Assembly: GCF_000974985.2 (NCBI RefSeq)
Contig: NZ_LAVA02000003.1
Span: 124,001 to 188,000 of the forward strand
Direction of reading: 5' to 3'
From: Streptomyces mangrovisoli
GTDB taxonomy: Bacteria; Actinomycetota; Actinomycetes; Streptomycetales; Streptomycetaceae
Length of the DNA: 64,000 bases
Part shown: positions 1-8,547 of the stretch, piece by piece
How the letters are laid out: the number at the start of each line of letters is the position of its first letter
Position numbering within the stretch: the stretch's first letter is position 1
The notes under the pieces: generated by a model
What the model saw: the letters and a program-made list of their open reading frames with translations, nothing else
What the model was told of the DNA's origin: nothing
The model's database searches: none
Program-made: the position numbers and the translations under genes

Positions 1-1
1 G

Positions 2-598
2 GCGGGCACCCTCGTCGACGGCGGCCGCGCCGCGGCGTTCGCCGCGGTCAAGGAGGTCGAGGAGTTCGCGGGGCTGGTCGTCGACGACACCCGCATCATC
101 GCCCCCGGACACGGCCTGGACGCGGGCATCTTCGCCAAGGACTACCTCGCGCCGTACATCGACTCGGTGTGGAGCACGTACACCGGCAAGGACCTGAGGG
201 TCACCACGAACGCGGGCACGTTCACCGGCCGGGTCCGCGCCGACCAGTTCACCTTCACCGGCCCGGCCTCGGTGTCCTTCGCCAAGCCGTCCACCCGCGA
301 CGTCCTCTTCTGCGACGGCAACCTCGCGGCCCCCAACGACGGCACCACCGGCCCCGTGGCCGCGGTCCTCGGCGCGGGCTTCAACCGCACCACCCTGCTG
401 AGCAACCCCGACCAGCCCACCACGGACCCGGCGACCTTCTACCAGACGGCCCTGACCAACCACTACGCGAAGGCCATCCACGCCGCCACGAAGGACGGCA
501 AGGCCTACGGCTTCGCCTTCGACGACGTGGCCGACTTCGCCTCGTACATCCAGGACACCAGCCCGACCGGGTTCACCCTCACCCTGACCGCCTTCTGA
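2..598 (+). CDS. GH64 beta-1,3-glucanase, C-terminal part (5' end outside window)
   Basis: The frame is open from base 2 to a TGA at 596-598 and gives the last 198 residues of a larger protein. Motifs such as FCDGNLAAPND, followed by GPVAAVLGAGFNR and TLL, are typical of the C-terminal half of glycoside hydrolase family 64, secreted enzymes that cut laminarin-type beta-1,3-glucans into pentasaccharides. The closing residues (YGFAFDDVADFASY and then a Thr/Leu-rich end) match the family's usual C-terminus, so there is no appended carbohydrate-binding module. Signal peptide and catalytic Glu/Asp lie upstream of the window and cannot be judged. A strong hairpin follows at 674-703. Family assignment is from recognition of motifs, not from a search. 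Confidence 0.8.
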   Translation, partial: AGTLVDGGRAAAFAAVKEVEEFAGLVVDDTRIIAPGHGLDAGIFAKDYLAPYIDSVWSTYTGKDLRVTTNAGTFTGRVRADQFTFTGPASVSFAKPSTRDVLFCDGNLAAPNDGTTGPVAAVLGAGFNRTTLLSNPDQPTTDPATFYQTALTNHYAKAIHAATKDGKAYGFAFDDVADFASYIQDTSPTGFTLTLTAF

Positions 599-673
599 CC
601 CCACCCCCCAGCCCCACCCCCCACAGCCGGACCGACCAGCGCCGACCCCCATGAGGCGCCGGTCCGGCCGACA

Positions 674-703
674 AGAACCCCCGGGCCTCGGCCCGGGGGT
701 TCT
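674..703 (+). terminator. Terminator hairpin after the glucanase gene
   Basis: A perfect 14-bp stem (agaacccccgggcc paired with ggcccgggggttct, 2-base apparent loop) lies 75 bases past the glucanase stop. No long T run follows, which is usual for Streptomyces terminators. Confidence 0.75.
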
Positions 704-747
704 CCCGTGAGCGGCGCCGGTCCCCGGCCGGCCAAGTGCCGCGCGGG

Positions 748-774
748 CACAACCTTCTGGTGCCTTCGATGGTC
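748..774 (+). promoter_or_regulatory. ECF-sigma-like promoter of FG-GAP gene 844
   Basis: CACAACC (748-754), 13 bases, then GATGGTC (768-774). The same ACAACC-N13-GNNNGTC arrangement occurs ahead of the other four FG-GAP genes in this window, always in the gene's sense direction. An AAC-type -35 with a GTC-type -10 is the general look of extracytoplasmic-function sigma promoters. A start site near 782 would give a leader of about 60 bases. The assignment to ECF sigma is inference; the shared motif is directly visible. Confidence 0.6.
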
Positions 775-843
775 GAAGTGACCGAGCGGCCCCGGTGTTG
801 CTCCTGTCATGCGCGGTCCGCGCCGTCCCGTCAAGGAGTTCCG

Positions 844-2325
844 TTGCGCAGAGCAGTCACGGCCGCGGCCGTGCTCGCCCCGATCCTCGCCGTCACGCTC
901 GTCCCGGGGACGGCCTCCGCCGCCGCGCCCTACAAGGGGGCCAACACCGCGTCCGTCCAGGACGACTTCAACGGTGACGGCTACCGCGATCTGGTGGTGG
1001 GCGCCCCCGAGGCCGCCAACGGCTCGGTGGAGGGAGCCGGAGCCGTCGTCGTCCTGTACGGGTCGGCGTCGTCCGTGAGCGCCTCCCGGCGGACCGTGAT
1101 CACGCAGGCGACCACCGGGATCCCGGGCACACCCGAGGACTCGGACGGGTTCGGCGAGGCCGTCGCCAGCGCCGACCTGGACCGGGACGGCTACGCGGAT
1201 CTGCTGGTCGGCACCCCGCACGAGGACGTCGACGGCAAGACCTCCCGCGGCTCCGTGACCGTGGTGTGGGGCGGACCGCACGGTCTGGCGGGCGGCGCCA
1301 CCATCGCGCCGTCGGCCGGCTTCGGGGACGGGCAGAAGTACTGCCGCTTCGGGATGTCCCTGGCCACGGGGGACATGGACGGGGACGGCGCCCCTGAGGT
1401 CGGCATCGGCTCGGGCTGCGAGTCCAGCGCCTACACCGGCCCCTTCGGCCGCACCGGCAAGGCCGCCTCCGCCTACCTGGAATGGCGCGTCAACGCCCGC
1501 GGCGTGGTCATGGGGGACGTGGACGGCGACGGCAAGGCCGAACGGTTCTGGCTGCCCGGCCCCTCGGACGACGACCTGCGCGGATCGGTGTACGCCGACG
1601 AGGGCCCGATCGGCGAGGACCCCTTCTCGAACTGGCCGACCGATCTGACCGCCGCGGACGGCTACGCCGGCCAGATCGGCGACGTCAACGGTGACGGCTA
1701 CGGCGACCTGGTCACCGGCATCGGGGACGACGACTCCACGATGAACATGTCCGGGGCCGCGCACCGCGGCGGCGAGATCCAGGTGCTCTACGGCAGCGCG
1801 CAGGGCATCACCGCCGACCAGCAGCCGAAGATCTTCCACCAGGCCACCGCGGGCGTGCCCGGAACCGCCGAGAACGGCGACCGGTTCGGCCAGTCGCTCA
1901 GCGTGGGCGACGTGGACGGCGACGGCCGCGCCGACGTCGTCGTCGGCGTCCCGGGCGAGGCGGTCGGGACACACGAGTCGGCCGGTACGGTCGTACTGCT
2001 GCGTGGCTCCGCCACCGGTCTGACCACCGCCAAGGCGGTCGGCTACACCCAGGACACCGCCCAGGTGCCCGGTGCCGTCGAGACCGGCGACCAGTTCGGC
2101 GCGGCGGTCCATCTCGCCGATCTCAACAAGGACGGCAAGGCCGAGACGGTCGTCGGCATCCCCACGGAGAACAGCGACGGCTGCGTCTGGATCGCCCGCG
2201 GCTCGGCCTCCGGCCCCGTCCTCAAGGGCTCCGTCGACGTGTGCGGCAAGAGCGCCGGAATCACCGTGCGCGGCCCGAAGGGCTACTTCGGAGCGGCACT
2301 CACGAGTCCGCACAGCGCCTTCTGA
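844..2325 (+). CDS. Secreted FG-GAP (integrin-alpha-like) beta-propeller protein
   Basis: A 493-residue protein. The TTG start at 844 is chosen because AAGGAG sits at 833-838 and the protein then begins MRRAVTAAAV, a clean Sec signal peptide cut after ASA at about residue 26; upstream in-frame codons would place foreign sequence before it. Seven calcium-loop motifs of the D-x-[ND]-x-D-G type (DFNGDG, DLDRDG, DMDGDG, DVDGDG, DVNGDG, DVDGDG, DLNKDG) mark seven FG-GAP repeats, the number needed for a closed seven-bladed propeller. No catalytic domain is appended, so an extracellular binding or scaffold role is likely but its ligand is unknown. It is the first of five paralogues in 13 kb and shares their promoter motif. 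Confidence 0.88.
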   Translation: MRRAVTAAAVLAPILAVTLVPGTASAAAPYKGANTASVQDDFNGDGYRDLVVGAPEAANGSVEGAGAVVVLYGSASSVSASRRTVITQATTGIPGTPEDSDGFGEAVASADLDRDGYADLLVGTPHEDVDGKTSRGSVTVVWGGPHGLAGGATIAPSAGFGDGQKYCRFGMSLATGDMDGDGAPEVGIGSGCESSAYTGPFGRTGKAASAYLEWRVNARGVVMGDVDGDGKAERFWLPGPSDDDLRGSVYADEGPIGEDPFSNWPTDLTAADGYAGQIGDVNGDGYGDLVTGIGDDDSTMNMSGAAHRGGEIQVLYGSAQGITADQQPKIFHQATAGVPGTAENGDRFGQSLSVGDVDGDGRADVVVGVPGEAVGTHESAGTVVLLRGSATGLTTAKAVGYTQDTAQVPGAVETGDQFGAAVHLADLNKDGKAETVVGIPTENSDGCVWIARGSASGPVLKGSVDVCGKSAGITVRGPKGYFGAALTSPHSAF

Positions 2326-2447
2326 GAGGCGCGGGGCGCCGCCGGAGCTCGGCACGCGGGCTTCCGGTGGCGGCGGCCGGCCCAGGGCGGCCGGCCCAGG
2401 GCATGGCTGCGCCCCCGAACACGTACGGGGGCGGCTCGTGACGGGCC

Positions 2448-2627
2448 CTAGGCGGCCTTGGACCGCGTCCTGCGCGGCTCGGGGCCGTCGGCCTCCTCGG
2501 GCCACAGGCTCTCGTCGTCTCCGGAGTTCTCTCCGAAGTCCGGGGCCTGGAAGGGGTTGGTCGCCGGCGGCGGCGACACTGCGGCGGAACGGCTCAGGTG
2601 CCCTTCCGGGGCGGAGAACAGCGACAT
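2448..2627 (-). CDS. Small conserved-type hypothetical protein (59 aa)
   Basis: A 60-codon frame beginning MSLFSAPEGH and ending RRTRSKAA. The middle (PPPATNPFQAPDFGENSGDDESLWPEE) is proline-rich then acidic and the tail is basic, with no membrane segment, cysteine pair or known domain. It looks like a disordered cytoplasmic protein. It lies 67 bases downstream of the 73-residue gene on the same strand and may be cotranscribed with it. The upstream GAAAGG is rather far (about 18 bases) to be a good ribosome site, so the start is uncertain; no in-frame alternative start is visible nearby. Codon use (GC at third positions) supports coding. Function not recognised. Confidence 0.5.
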   Translation of the reverse strand: MSLFSAPEGHLSRSAAVSPPPATNPFQAPDFGENSGDDESLWPEEADGPEPRRTRSKAA

Positions 2628-2694
2628 CGAGTCGATGAGAGGTCTGCCTTTCGTTACAGGTCCCTGCCGGGACCTGGCGTGCCGCGAGTGGGCA

Positions 2695-2916
2695 CTAGAG
2701 CTTGGTCATCTTGGCGTACGGGCTCAGAATGCGCATCTGCTCGGGCCCGAAATCGACGAGAGCCGCGATTCCGTCCTCGATGCCGATCACCCGGCCGAGC
2801 CCGTACACGTCATGAGTGACCTGGTCGCCCAGGGCGAAGTGCTTGGGGGCCGGTGCGACCGGGGCCTTGAAGGGGCTGGTGGGCAGGTGACGCTTGGGTG
2901 CCGCGGGCTTGGTCAT
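2695..2916 (-). CDS. Small Tudor/SH3-like protein related to the UvrD C-terminal domain
   Basis: A 73-residue protein. After a proline-rich basic N-terminus (about residues 1-26) comes HFALGDQVTHDVYGLGRVIGIEDGIAALVDFG, the G-D-x-V-x-H-x-x-[FY]-G-x-G-x-V pattern of the small SH3/Tudor-like domain found at the C-terminus of UvrD/PcrA helicases and in CarD-like modules, where it binds protein or RNA polymerase. Here it stands alone. No ribosome site is visible before the ATG, but CATACT ends five bases upstream of it on the coding strand, so a leaderless transcript is possible. Role unknown; a regulator or adaptor is the best guess. Confidence 0.75.
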   Translation of the reverse strand: MTKPAAPKRHLPTSPFKAPVAPAPKHFALGDQVTHDVYGLGRVIGIEDGIAALVDFGPEQMRILSPYAKMTKL

Positions 2917-3010
2917 GGCTCAGTATGCGCCCACGGAGGCCCCGGATGCTGTGGCCATCCGCACAAATCCGCCCGCCGCCCTGATTCGGCACCCCCGAAA
3001 CGGCCCCGGA

Positions 3011-4411
3011 TCAGCGCGCGAACGTGTCCCCGAAGCGGGCGCCCGCTTCCGGGGCGTGCAGGGCGCTGGGACCGAAGGACGTGATGTTGGTGGTCGTCAG
3101 GCCGGTCTTCGAGCCGCGCAGGAGCCAGACCGCACCGGAGTTCTGGTAGGTGCCGTCCTCCTGGGGCGCGCCCACGGCGAGGTCCGCGCGGTGGTTGGCG
3201 TTGACGTCCGCGAGCAGCACCGAGGCGCCGAAGTTGTCACCCTTCTCCGACGCGCCCGGAACCCCCGACGTGGACTGGTTGAAGGCCTGCGCCCCGGTGC
3301 CGGTGAGACCGGACGGGCCGCCCTTGAGCAGGACCACCGCGCCCGCCTCGCGGACCGAGCCGATGCCCTCGCCGGGCACGCCGACCGCGATGTCCGGGTA
3401 GCCGTCGCCGGTCACGTCGCCGGCGGCGAGCGAGTAGCCGAACTGGTCCCCGTATTTCGTGTCGCCGTCGCCGGTCTCGCCGACGCCCGGGACACCCGGC
3501 GTCTCCTGGTTGATCTTCTGGGTACGGCTGGAGAAACCGGAGGCCGAGCCGTAGACGACGCGGACGTCACCGGCGTCGTACTCCTTCGTCTCGGAGACAT
3601 GGGAGACCTGCCGGGCGATGAAGTCGCCGTAGCCGTCCTTGTTCACGTCGGCGATGATCCCGCCGACGGTGTAGTAGCCGGAGGACTGGAAGGTCTTGCT
3701 CAGGCCGGTGGACGTGCCCTTGTACAGGCGGGACATGTACTGCATCTCCTCGAAGCCGTGCTGGGTGACGACGTCGTCCTTGCCGTCGCCCGTGACGTCG
3801 CCGACGGTGAAGCCCTGGGGGCCGTCCTCGTCGTCGAAGGCCAGCGTGTCGGTCGAGGCGGGCACCCCGGCCCGGGTGAAGGGGCCGAAGCGCACCTCCA
3901 GCGCGCCCCCGGTGTTCGCGACGACGTCGGCGTGCCCGTCGCCGTTGATGTCGCCCGCACCCACCTGGTACGTCGTGCCGGAGAGCGCGGCGCCTTCGCG
4001 CAGTCCCTGTGCGGAGCCCCACAGCACCACGGGCGTGTGGTAGCCGCCGACCACGAGGTCGGTGTAGCCGTCCTCGTCGAGGTCGCGGGCGGCGGTCCAG
4101 CTGCCGAAGGTGTCGTACTGCAGGACGTCCCCGGGCACGCCCGCGGTGGCGCGCGTGATCACCTTGGCGTGCGCGGTGTCGGCCCCGGCGGAGGAGCCGT
4201 AGACGATCGACAGATAGCCCGCGTCGGCGACGCCGGACACCGTGGCGTTCGGCGCGCTGATCGCGAGATCGGCGTAGCCGTCGCCGTTGAAGTCGATCAC
4301 CGGCGTCGTCGTCGCGGCGGAGGCCGGCGCGGCCAGCACCACGGGGGCGGTGAGCAGCGCGGCGAGCGCGGCACAGCCCAGGACGGAACGACGGCGGATG
4401 CGGTGGGGCAC
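3011..4411 (-). CDS. Secreted FG-GAP beta-propeller protein
   Basis: A 466-residue protein starting at a GTG (4409-4411) with GGGAG five bases upstream; an earlier in-frame ATG at 4606 would add 65 residues before the signal sequence and is rejected. The N-terminus (PHRIRRRSVLGCAALAALL...) is a signal peptide ending near ASA-A at about residue 28. Seven D-x-x-x-D-G-type loops are present (DFNGDG, DLDEDG, DINGDG, DVTGDG, DVNKDG, DVTGDG, and a decayed DVNANH), so one blade has probably lost its calcium site. Paralogue of the genes at 844, 5327, 7025 and 11982, with the same ECF-like promoter motif at 4456-4482. Confidence 0.87.
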   Translation of the reverse strand: MPHRIRRRSVLGCAALAALLTAPVVLAAPASAATTTPVIDFNGDGYADLAISAPNATVSGVADAGYLSIVYGSSAGADTAHAKVITRATAGVPGDVLQYDTFGSWTAARDLDEDGYTDLVVGGYHTPVVLWGSAQGLREGAALSGTTYQVGAGDINGDGHADVVANTGGALEVRFGPFTRAGVPASTDTLAFDDEDGPQGFTVGDVTGDGKDDVVTQHGFEEMQYMSRLYKGTSTGLSKTFQSSGYYTVGGIIADVNKDGYGDFIARQVSHVSETKEYDAGDVRVVYGSASGFSSRTQKINQETPGVPGVGETGDGDTKYGDQFGYSLAAGDVTGDGYPDIAVGVPGEGIGSVREAGAVVLLKGGPSGLTGTGAQAFNQSTSGVPGASEKGDNFGASVLLADVNANHRADLAVGAPQEDGTYQNSGAVWLLRGSKTGLTTTNITSFGPSALHAPEAGARFGDTFAR

Positions 4412-4455
4412 GGATACTCCCGGAATCGGTCCCTGGTACATCGGTCGTTCATGTT

Positions 4456-4482
4456 GACCATCGCGGCGGCACGATGGTTGTG
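4456..4482 (-). promoter_or_regulatory. ECF-sigma-like promoter of FG-GAP gene 3011-4411
   Basis: Read on the minus strand: CACAACC, 13 bases, GATGGTC. It is the closest match in the window to the promoter at 748-774 and lies about 45 bases before the GTG start. The VOC gene at 4626 points the other way, so this region serves two divergent genes. Confidence 0.6.
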
Positions 4483-4625
4483 GTGCCTGTGAGTCCGTTG
4501 TGACACGGGCTCGAAACGGCGGCCCCGGCGGGACGATCTCCGGACGGCCGATGAGTTCCGCCGACCGTCCTGGTCTATAGGGACGTACGCCATCAGCGAC
4601 CCCCACTCACGACCGGAGACCCACG

Positions 4626-5096
4626 ATGACCACTCCCGCACACGCCGGCCGCATGCTGTTCGTCAGCATCCCCGTGACGGACCTGGAACGCAGCAAGGCC
4701 TTCTTCGAGAAGCTCGGCTTCGGCTTCAACCCGAAGTTCACCGACGAGAGCTCCGCCTGCATGCTGGTCGGCGAGCACGCCTTCGTCATGCTGCTCGACC
4801 GCGAGAAGTTCGCGGAGTACTCGAAGCTGCCGATCGCCGACCCCACCACGCACGCGCTGGCGCTCTACTCCTTCGGCGTGTCCTCCCGCGCCGAGGTCGA
4901 CACGGTCAGCGCCGCCGCGCTCGCGGCGGGCGCCACCGAGGCGGACGGTGCCGAGGACTACGGCTTCATGTACTCCCGCAGCTTCTTCGACCTCGACGGC
5001 CACGGCTGGCAGGTCATGTGGATGGACCCGGCGGCGGTGGAACAGGGCCCGGAGGCGTTCGCGGCCGCCGCCCAGGACGCGGACACCCCGGCCTGA
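4626..5096 (+). CDS. VOC (glyoxalase/extradiol-dioxygenase fold) protein
   Basis: A 156-residue cytoplasmic protein that begins MTTPAHAGRMLFVSIPVTDLERS and has the paired beta-alpha-beta-beta-beta units of the vicinal oxygen chelate superfamily: P-V-[TD]-D-L-x-[RK]-[SA]-x-x-F-[FY] at about residues 15-28 and the closing F-x-D-[LP]-[DN]-G-H-G-W-x-V-x-W pattern near 125-138. Members bind a divalent metal and act as lyases, dioxygenases, isomerases or drug-binding proteins; the substrate cannot be told here. GGAG lies a few bases upstream of the ATG. It is monocistronic, divergent from an FG-GAP gene and closed by a strong hairpin. Confidence 0.85.
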   Translation: MTTPAHAGRMLFVSIPVTDLERSKAFFEKLGFGFNPKFTDESSACMLVGEHAFVMLLDREKFAEYSKLPIADPTTHALALYSFGVSSRAEVDTVSAAALAAGATEADGAEDYGFMYSRSFFDLDGHGWQVMWMDPAAVEQGPEAFAAAAQDADTPA

Positions 5097-5131
5097 ACGA
5101 CCGGGACGAGCGGTCTTCACGACCGGGGCGA

Positions 5132-5168
5132 GCGGTCTTCTTGTGCGGGCCCCGCACGAGAAGACCGC
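5132..5168. terminator. Long terminator hairpin after the VOC gene
   Basis: An 18-bp stem (5132-5149 with 5151-5168, one G-T pair) around a single unpaired C. It lies between the VOC stop and the promoter of the next FG-GAP gene. An imperfect extra copy of the left-arm start (gcggtcttc) lies just upstream at about 5110-5118. Confidence 0.75.
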
Positions 5169-5176
5169 GTTCCCCG

Positions 5177-5203
5177 CACAACCACACACGCTCTCCGTTG
5201 GTC
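5177..5203 (+). promoter_or_regulatory. ECF-sigma-like promoter of FG-GAP gene 5327
   Basis: CACAACC (5177-5183), 13 bases, GTTGGTC (5197-5203), the same layout as for the other four FG-GAP genes. The predicted leader of about 115 bases is the longest of the set. Confidence 0.58.
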
Positions 5204-5326
5204 TGCTCTTTACCAACGCCGATCCACGTCCGGGCGTATGCGAGGTGAACGGACGCGGTGCGGCGTAGGGCGACGACCCACGTCAGTGGATGCCCCGCAT
5301 CCCCGCATGTCCTGGAGAGCACCCGC

Positions 5327-6820
5327 ATGCATCACCGCATACGTCTCACCCTGGCGACCGCCGCCGCCGCGGCCCTCACCGGCGGTCTGCTGGCGGTCGC
5401 CGCCGGCCCGGCCTCCGCGGCCGGCGCCGCCAAGGCGTACGACTTCGACGGCGACGGCTACCGCGACCTGGCGATCGGCGTCCCCGCCGGCACCGCGAAC
5501 GGCGTCAAGGAGGCCGGCTACGTCGTCGTGATCCCCGGCTCCAAGAGCGGGCCCAGGACCGCCGACCGCCGTGTCGTCAGCCAGTCCACGAGCGGCGTCC
5601 CGGGCAGCTCCGAGAAGGGCGACGAGTTCGGCTACCACCTGGCCAGCGCCGACCTGAACAGCGACGGCTACGCGGACCTGGTCGTCCTCGCGGCCGGTGA
5701 GGACGCGGCCACGAACGAGCAGACCGGCCGCATCACCATCCTGTGGAGCGGCCCGAAGGGCTTCACCGGCGGCACCGTGCTGCCCGGCGTGCAGCAGTCG
5801 GCGGGCAACGGCTTCGACGGCATCGCGATCGCCGACGTCACCGGCGACGGCAAGCCGGACATCGTGACCGCCGACAGCGGCGACGAGGCCGGCGGGGTGT
5901 CCGTCGCGCGAGGCCCGTTCACCCCCGGTGCCACCCCGGCGTCGCTCACCCGTGTCTCCGCGGGCATCCCGCACTTCAGCAAGAACGTGCGCATCGGCGT
6001 GGGCGACATCGACGGCGACGGCAAGGCCGACGTGGCCGCCGCGTACAGCGGCGCCGGTGGCGGCGGCACCACCTTCCTGCGCGGCACGTCCACCGGCCTG
6101 GTGCAGGCCGCGTCCTGGTCCTCGGAGACCACGGGAACATCCGTGGCGGTCGGTGACTTCGACAAGGACGGCCACGCGGACGTCGCCCTCGGCGAGGCCC
6201 GGTTCGGGGCCCACGACGAGGAGGGCTGGACCCCGAAGCAGCCGCTGCCGGTGAACAAGGGCGGTGTCGTGCGCGTGCTGTACGGCAGCGCGCAGGGGCC
6301 GGCGGCCACCCGGACCCCGGTCGACCTGGTGCAGGGCGTCGGCGGCGTCCCCGGCGCGGACGAGAACAGCGACGAGTTCGGCTCCGCCCTCTCGGCCGCC
6401 GACATCGACGGCAACGGCTCCGCCGACCTGGCGATCGGTGTGCCGGGCGAGGACATCGGCACCGACTACGAGGCCGGCGCCGTCACCGTGCTCTACGGCT
6501 CGGCCAAGGGCCTGACCACCACCGGCGCCCAGAGCTTCAACCAGGGGACCGCGGGCGTGCCCGGATCGAACGAGTACGGCGACCAGTTCGGCGGCCTCAA
6601 CGGCTCCGGGCTCTTCCTGCGCGACCTCAACGGCGACGGCCGTGCCGACCTCTCCGTCGCGGCACCGGGCGAGGACGGCTACAGCGGCCGCGACTGGACC
6701 TTCACCACGCGGACGTCCGGCCGGCTGACCGGCACCGGCACGATCAGCTACACCGCGGCATCCCTGAAGCTCCCCGCGCCCACCACCGGGCTGGCCTTCG
6801 GCTGGGTGCTCGGCTACTGA
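5327..6820 (+). CDS. Secreted FG-GAP beta-propeller protein
   Basis: A 497-residue protein. The ATG at 5327 is chosen because GGAGAG lies seven bases upstream and the product opens MHHRIRLTLATAAAAALTGG, a signal peptide cut near ASA at about residue 30. Seven calcium loops follow (DFDGDG, DLNSDG, DVTGDG, DIDGDG, DFDKDG, DIDGNG, DLNGDG), one per FG-GAP blade. The C-terminus ends soon after the last blade with no anchor, so the protein is expected to be released. Function unknown; in integrin alpha chains the same fold binds ligand through its top face. Similar in length and layout to its four paralogues here. Confidence 0.88.
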   Translation: MHHRIRLTLATAAAAALTGGLLAVAAGPASAAGAAKAYDFDGDGYRDLAIGVPAGTANGVKEAGYVVVIPGSKSGPRTADRRVVSQSTSGVPGSSEKGDEFGYHLASADLNSDGYADLVVLAAGEDAATNEQTGRITILWSGPKGFTGGTVLPGVQQSAGNGFDGIAIADVTGDGKPDIVTADSGDEAGGVSVARGPFTPGATPASLTRVSAGIPHFSKNVRIGVGDIDGDGKADVAAAYSGAGGGGTTFLRGTSTGLVQAASWSSETTGTSVAVGDFDKDGHADVALGEARFGAHDEEGWTPKQPLPVNKGGVVRVLYGSAQGPAATRTPVDLVQGVGGVPGADENSDEFGSALSAADIDGNGSADLAIGVPGEDIGTDYEAGAVTVLYGSAKGLTTTGAQSFNQGTAGVPGSNEYGDQFGGLNGSGLFLRDLNGDGRADLSVAAPGEDGYSGRDWTFTTRTSGRLTGTGTISYTAASLKLPAPTTGLAFGWVLGY

Positions 6821-6828
6821 GGCCGGCG

Positions 6829-6877
6829 GACGGGCGGGGGCGGCGCCTACGGGGGCGTCGATCTTTCCCCGCCCGTC
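6829..6877 (+). terminator. Hairpin after FG-GAP gene 5327
   Basis: An 11-bp perfect stem (gacgggcgggg with ccccgcccgtc) around a 27-base loop, immediately after the stop codon and just before the next ECF-like promoter. Confidence 0.5.
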
Positions 6878-6879
6878 GC

Positions 6880-6906
6880 TACAACCGTTGCGCACCGGCG
6901 TGTGTC
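6880..6906 (+). promoter_or_regulatory. ECF-sigma-like promoter of FG-GAP gene 7025
   Basis: TACAACC (6880-6886), 13 bases, GTGTGTC (6900-6906). The element and the following leader resemble the region upstream of the inverted paralogue at 11982-13466 (shared ACAACC-N-TT-N-CGCACCG), so the promoter was duplicated with the gene. Confidence 0.55.
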
Positions 6907-7024
6907 TCTTGATCGCCGACCCGCTCGTGACGCCCAGGACAACTCCAGGCGAACACGGGCGGACCGGTACCCCATCGACCGGGACGCCCCGCACGGCATC
7001 CCGCGGGCAGCAGGAGAAACACCC

Positions 7025-8488
7025 ATGCACAAGCAGCACCTGCGACTCGCCCTCGCGACGGCCACCGCCGCCGCTGTGACGGGCGGTCTGCTGACCTTCG
7101 CGGCGCTCCCCGCCTCGGCCGCGGACTCCACTCACGTGGCCGCGGCCGACTTCAACGGCGACGGCATCGGTGACGTCGTCACCTCCGCGGCCACCGCCTC
7201 GGTCGGCGGCCAGGCCGAGGCCGGCGCGGTGGTCGCGCTCTACGGCTCCACCACCGGCGTCTCCGCCACCCGGCGCACCACGCTCAGCCAGAACAGCGCG
7301 GGCGTCCCCGGCACCGCCGAGAAGGGCGACGCGTTCGGCTACTCCCTCGCCTACGGGGACTTCAACGGCGACGGCTACGACGACCTCGCCACGGGCGCGC
7401 CGCACGAGAAGGTCGGCTCCGACACCGACGGCGGCACGGTCGCCATCCTGTGGGGCTCCCAGAGCGGCCTGACCGGCAAGGGTGTCACCGTTGCCGACCC
7501 GGCGCCGTCCTCGCACGACTACTGGGGCGACAACCTGGCCGCGGGCGACTTCGACGGCGACGGCAAGGACGACCTCGTGGTCGCCAACTCCTCCTCGACC
7601 TTGTACCTCTACAAGGGCGGCTTCACCACTGCCGGTTCCTACGGCAGCCGCACCACCGCCAAGCCGCCGATCGCGTCCGGCGCCCCCAACGGGCCGCAGC
7701 ACCTCACCGCGGGCGACGTGAACGGCGACGGGAAGACCGACCTCGTCGTCAACGGCTACGGCGACGAGTGGAACGTCAACTACTGGCTGCCCGGCACCGC
7801 GAGCGGCCTGAGCGTCGCCTCCGGCGTCAAGCTCAGGATGGGTCTCGTCACCGGCATCGGCGACATCAACGGCGACGGCTACGGCGACATCGTCACGGGC
7901 GCCTCGTGGGACGGAAAGACCTCGGACGGCGAGGCGGTCCCGGACTCCTCCGACGGCGGCCGCATGAACATCACCTACGGCTCCGCGTCCGGCCCCGCCG
8001 GCATGACGACCGTGACCCAGAACACCGGGAGCGTGCCCGGCACTTCGGAGAAGGGCGACGGCTTCGGCTGGGACCTCGACCTCGGTGACGTCAACGGTGA
8101 CGGCTTCCAGGACCTGGTGGTCTCCACCCCGTTCGAGGACATCGACGGGGTGACCAACACCGGCCTGGTGACCGTCCTGTACGGATCGGCCTCCGGCGTG
8201 AACACCGCCTCAGGCGCCCAGTCCTTCGCCCAGAGCACCGCGGGCGTCCCGGGCAACGACGAGAAGTACGACCTGTTCGGCGCCGACGTCAAGCTCGACG
8301 ACGTGACCGGCGACGGCAAGGCCGACCTGATCGTCGGCTCGTACGAGAACGGCGGCAACGGCGCGGTGACGTACCTGCCGTCGACCGGCACGAAGATCAC
8401 CACGACCGGCTCCCGCGCCCTCTCCGCCAGCGCCTCCGGCATCTCGACCTCGGGCGAACCGCAGTACGGCGCCCTCTTCGCCGACTAG
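7025..8488 (+). CDS. Secreted FG-GAP beta-propeller protein, copy 1 of an inverted pair
   Basis: A 487-residue protein. ATG 7025 follows AGGAGA at 7012-7017. The signal peptide (MHKQHLRLALATATAAAVTGG, cut near ASA at about residue 32) is almost identical to that of the gene at 11982-13466, and the two proteins match through most of their length, including the Phe-Ala-Asp C-terminus. Seven loops are seen: DFNGDG, DFNGDG, DFDGDG, DVNGDG, DINGDG, DVNGDG, DVTGDG. About 80 bases of 5' leader are also similar between the copies, which points to duplication of a whole transcription unit. The partner lies 3.5 kb away in the opposite direction. Confidence 0.9.
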   Translation: MHKQHLRLALATATAAAVTGGLLTFAALPASAADSTHVAAADFNGDGIGDVVTSAATASVGGQAEAGAVVALYGSTTGVSATRRTTLSQNSAGVPGTAEKGDAFGYSLAYGDFNGDGYDDLATGAPHEKVGSDTDGGTVAILWGSQSGLTGKGVTVADPAPSSHDYWGDNLAAGDFDGDGKDDLVVANSSSTLYLYKGGFTTAGSYGSRTTAKPPIASGAPNGPQHLTAGDVNGDGKTDLVVNGYGDEWNVNYWLPGTASGLSVASGVKLRMGLVTGIGDINGDGYGDIVTGASWDGKTSDGEAVPDSSDGGRMNITYGSASGPAGMTTVTQNTGSVPGTSEKGDGFGWDLDLGDVNGDGFQDLVVSTPFEDIDGVTNTGLVTVLYGSASGVNTASGAQSFAQSTAGVPGNDEKYDLFGADVKLDDVTGDGKADLIVGSYENGGNGAVTYLPSTGTKITTTGSRALSASASGISTSGEPQYGALFAD

Positions 8489-8514
8489 ACCCACCCACCG
8501 AGCGCGACAGCAAA

Positions 8515-8542
8515 AAGGCCCGGGTCCGTGGACCTGGGCCTT
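8515..8542. terminator. Bidirectional terminator between FG-GAP gene 7025 and tRNA-Gly
   Basis: A 13-bp stem (aaggcccgggtcc with ggacctgggcctt, one wobble). On the minus strand it is followed by TTTTT (complement of 8512-8516), making a classic intrinsic terminator for the tRNA gene; on the plus strand it can end the FG-GAP transcript. Confidence 0.8.
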
Positions 8543-8547
8543 GTTCG

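Noticed and set aside
505-2505. A 666-codon minus-strand open frame antisense to the first FG-GAP gene
   Set aside because: High third-position GC produces long antisense frames. The sense strand has a signal peptide, ribosome site and repeated domains; this frame has none.
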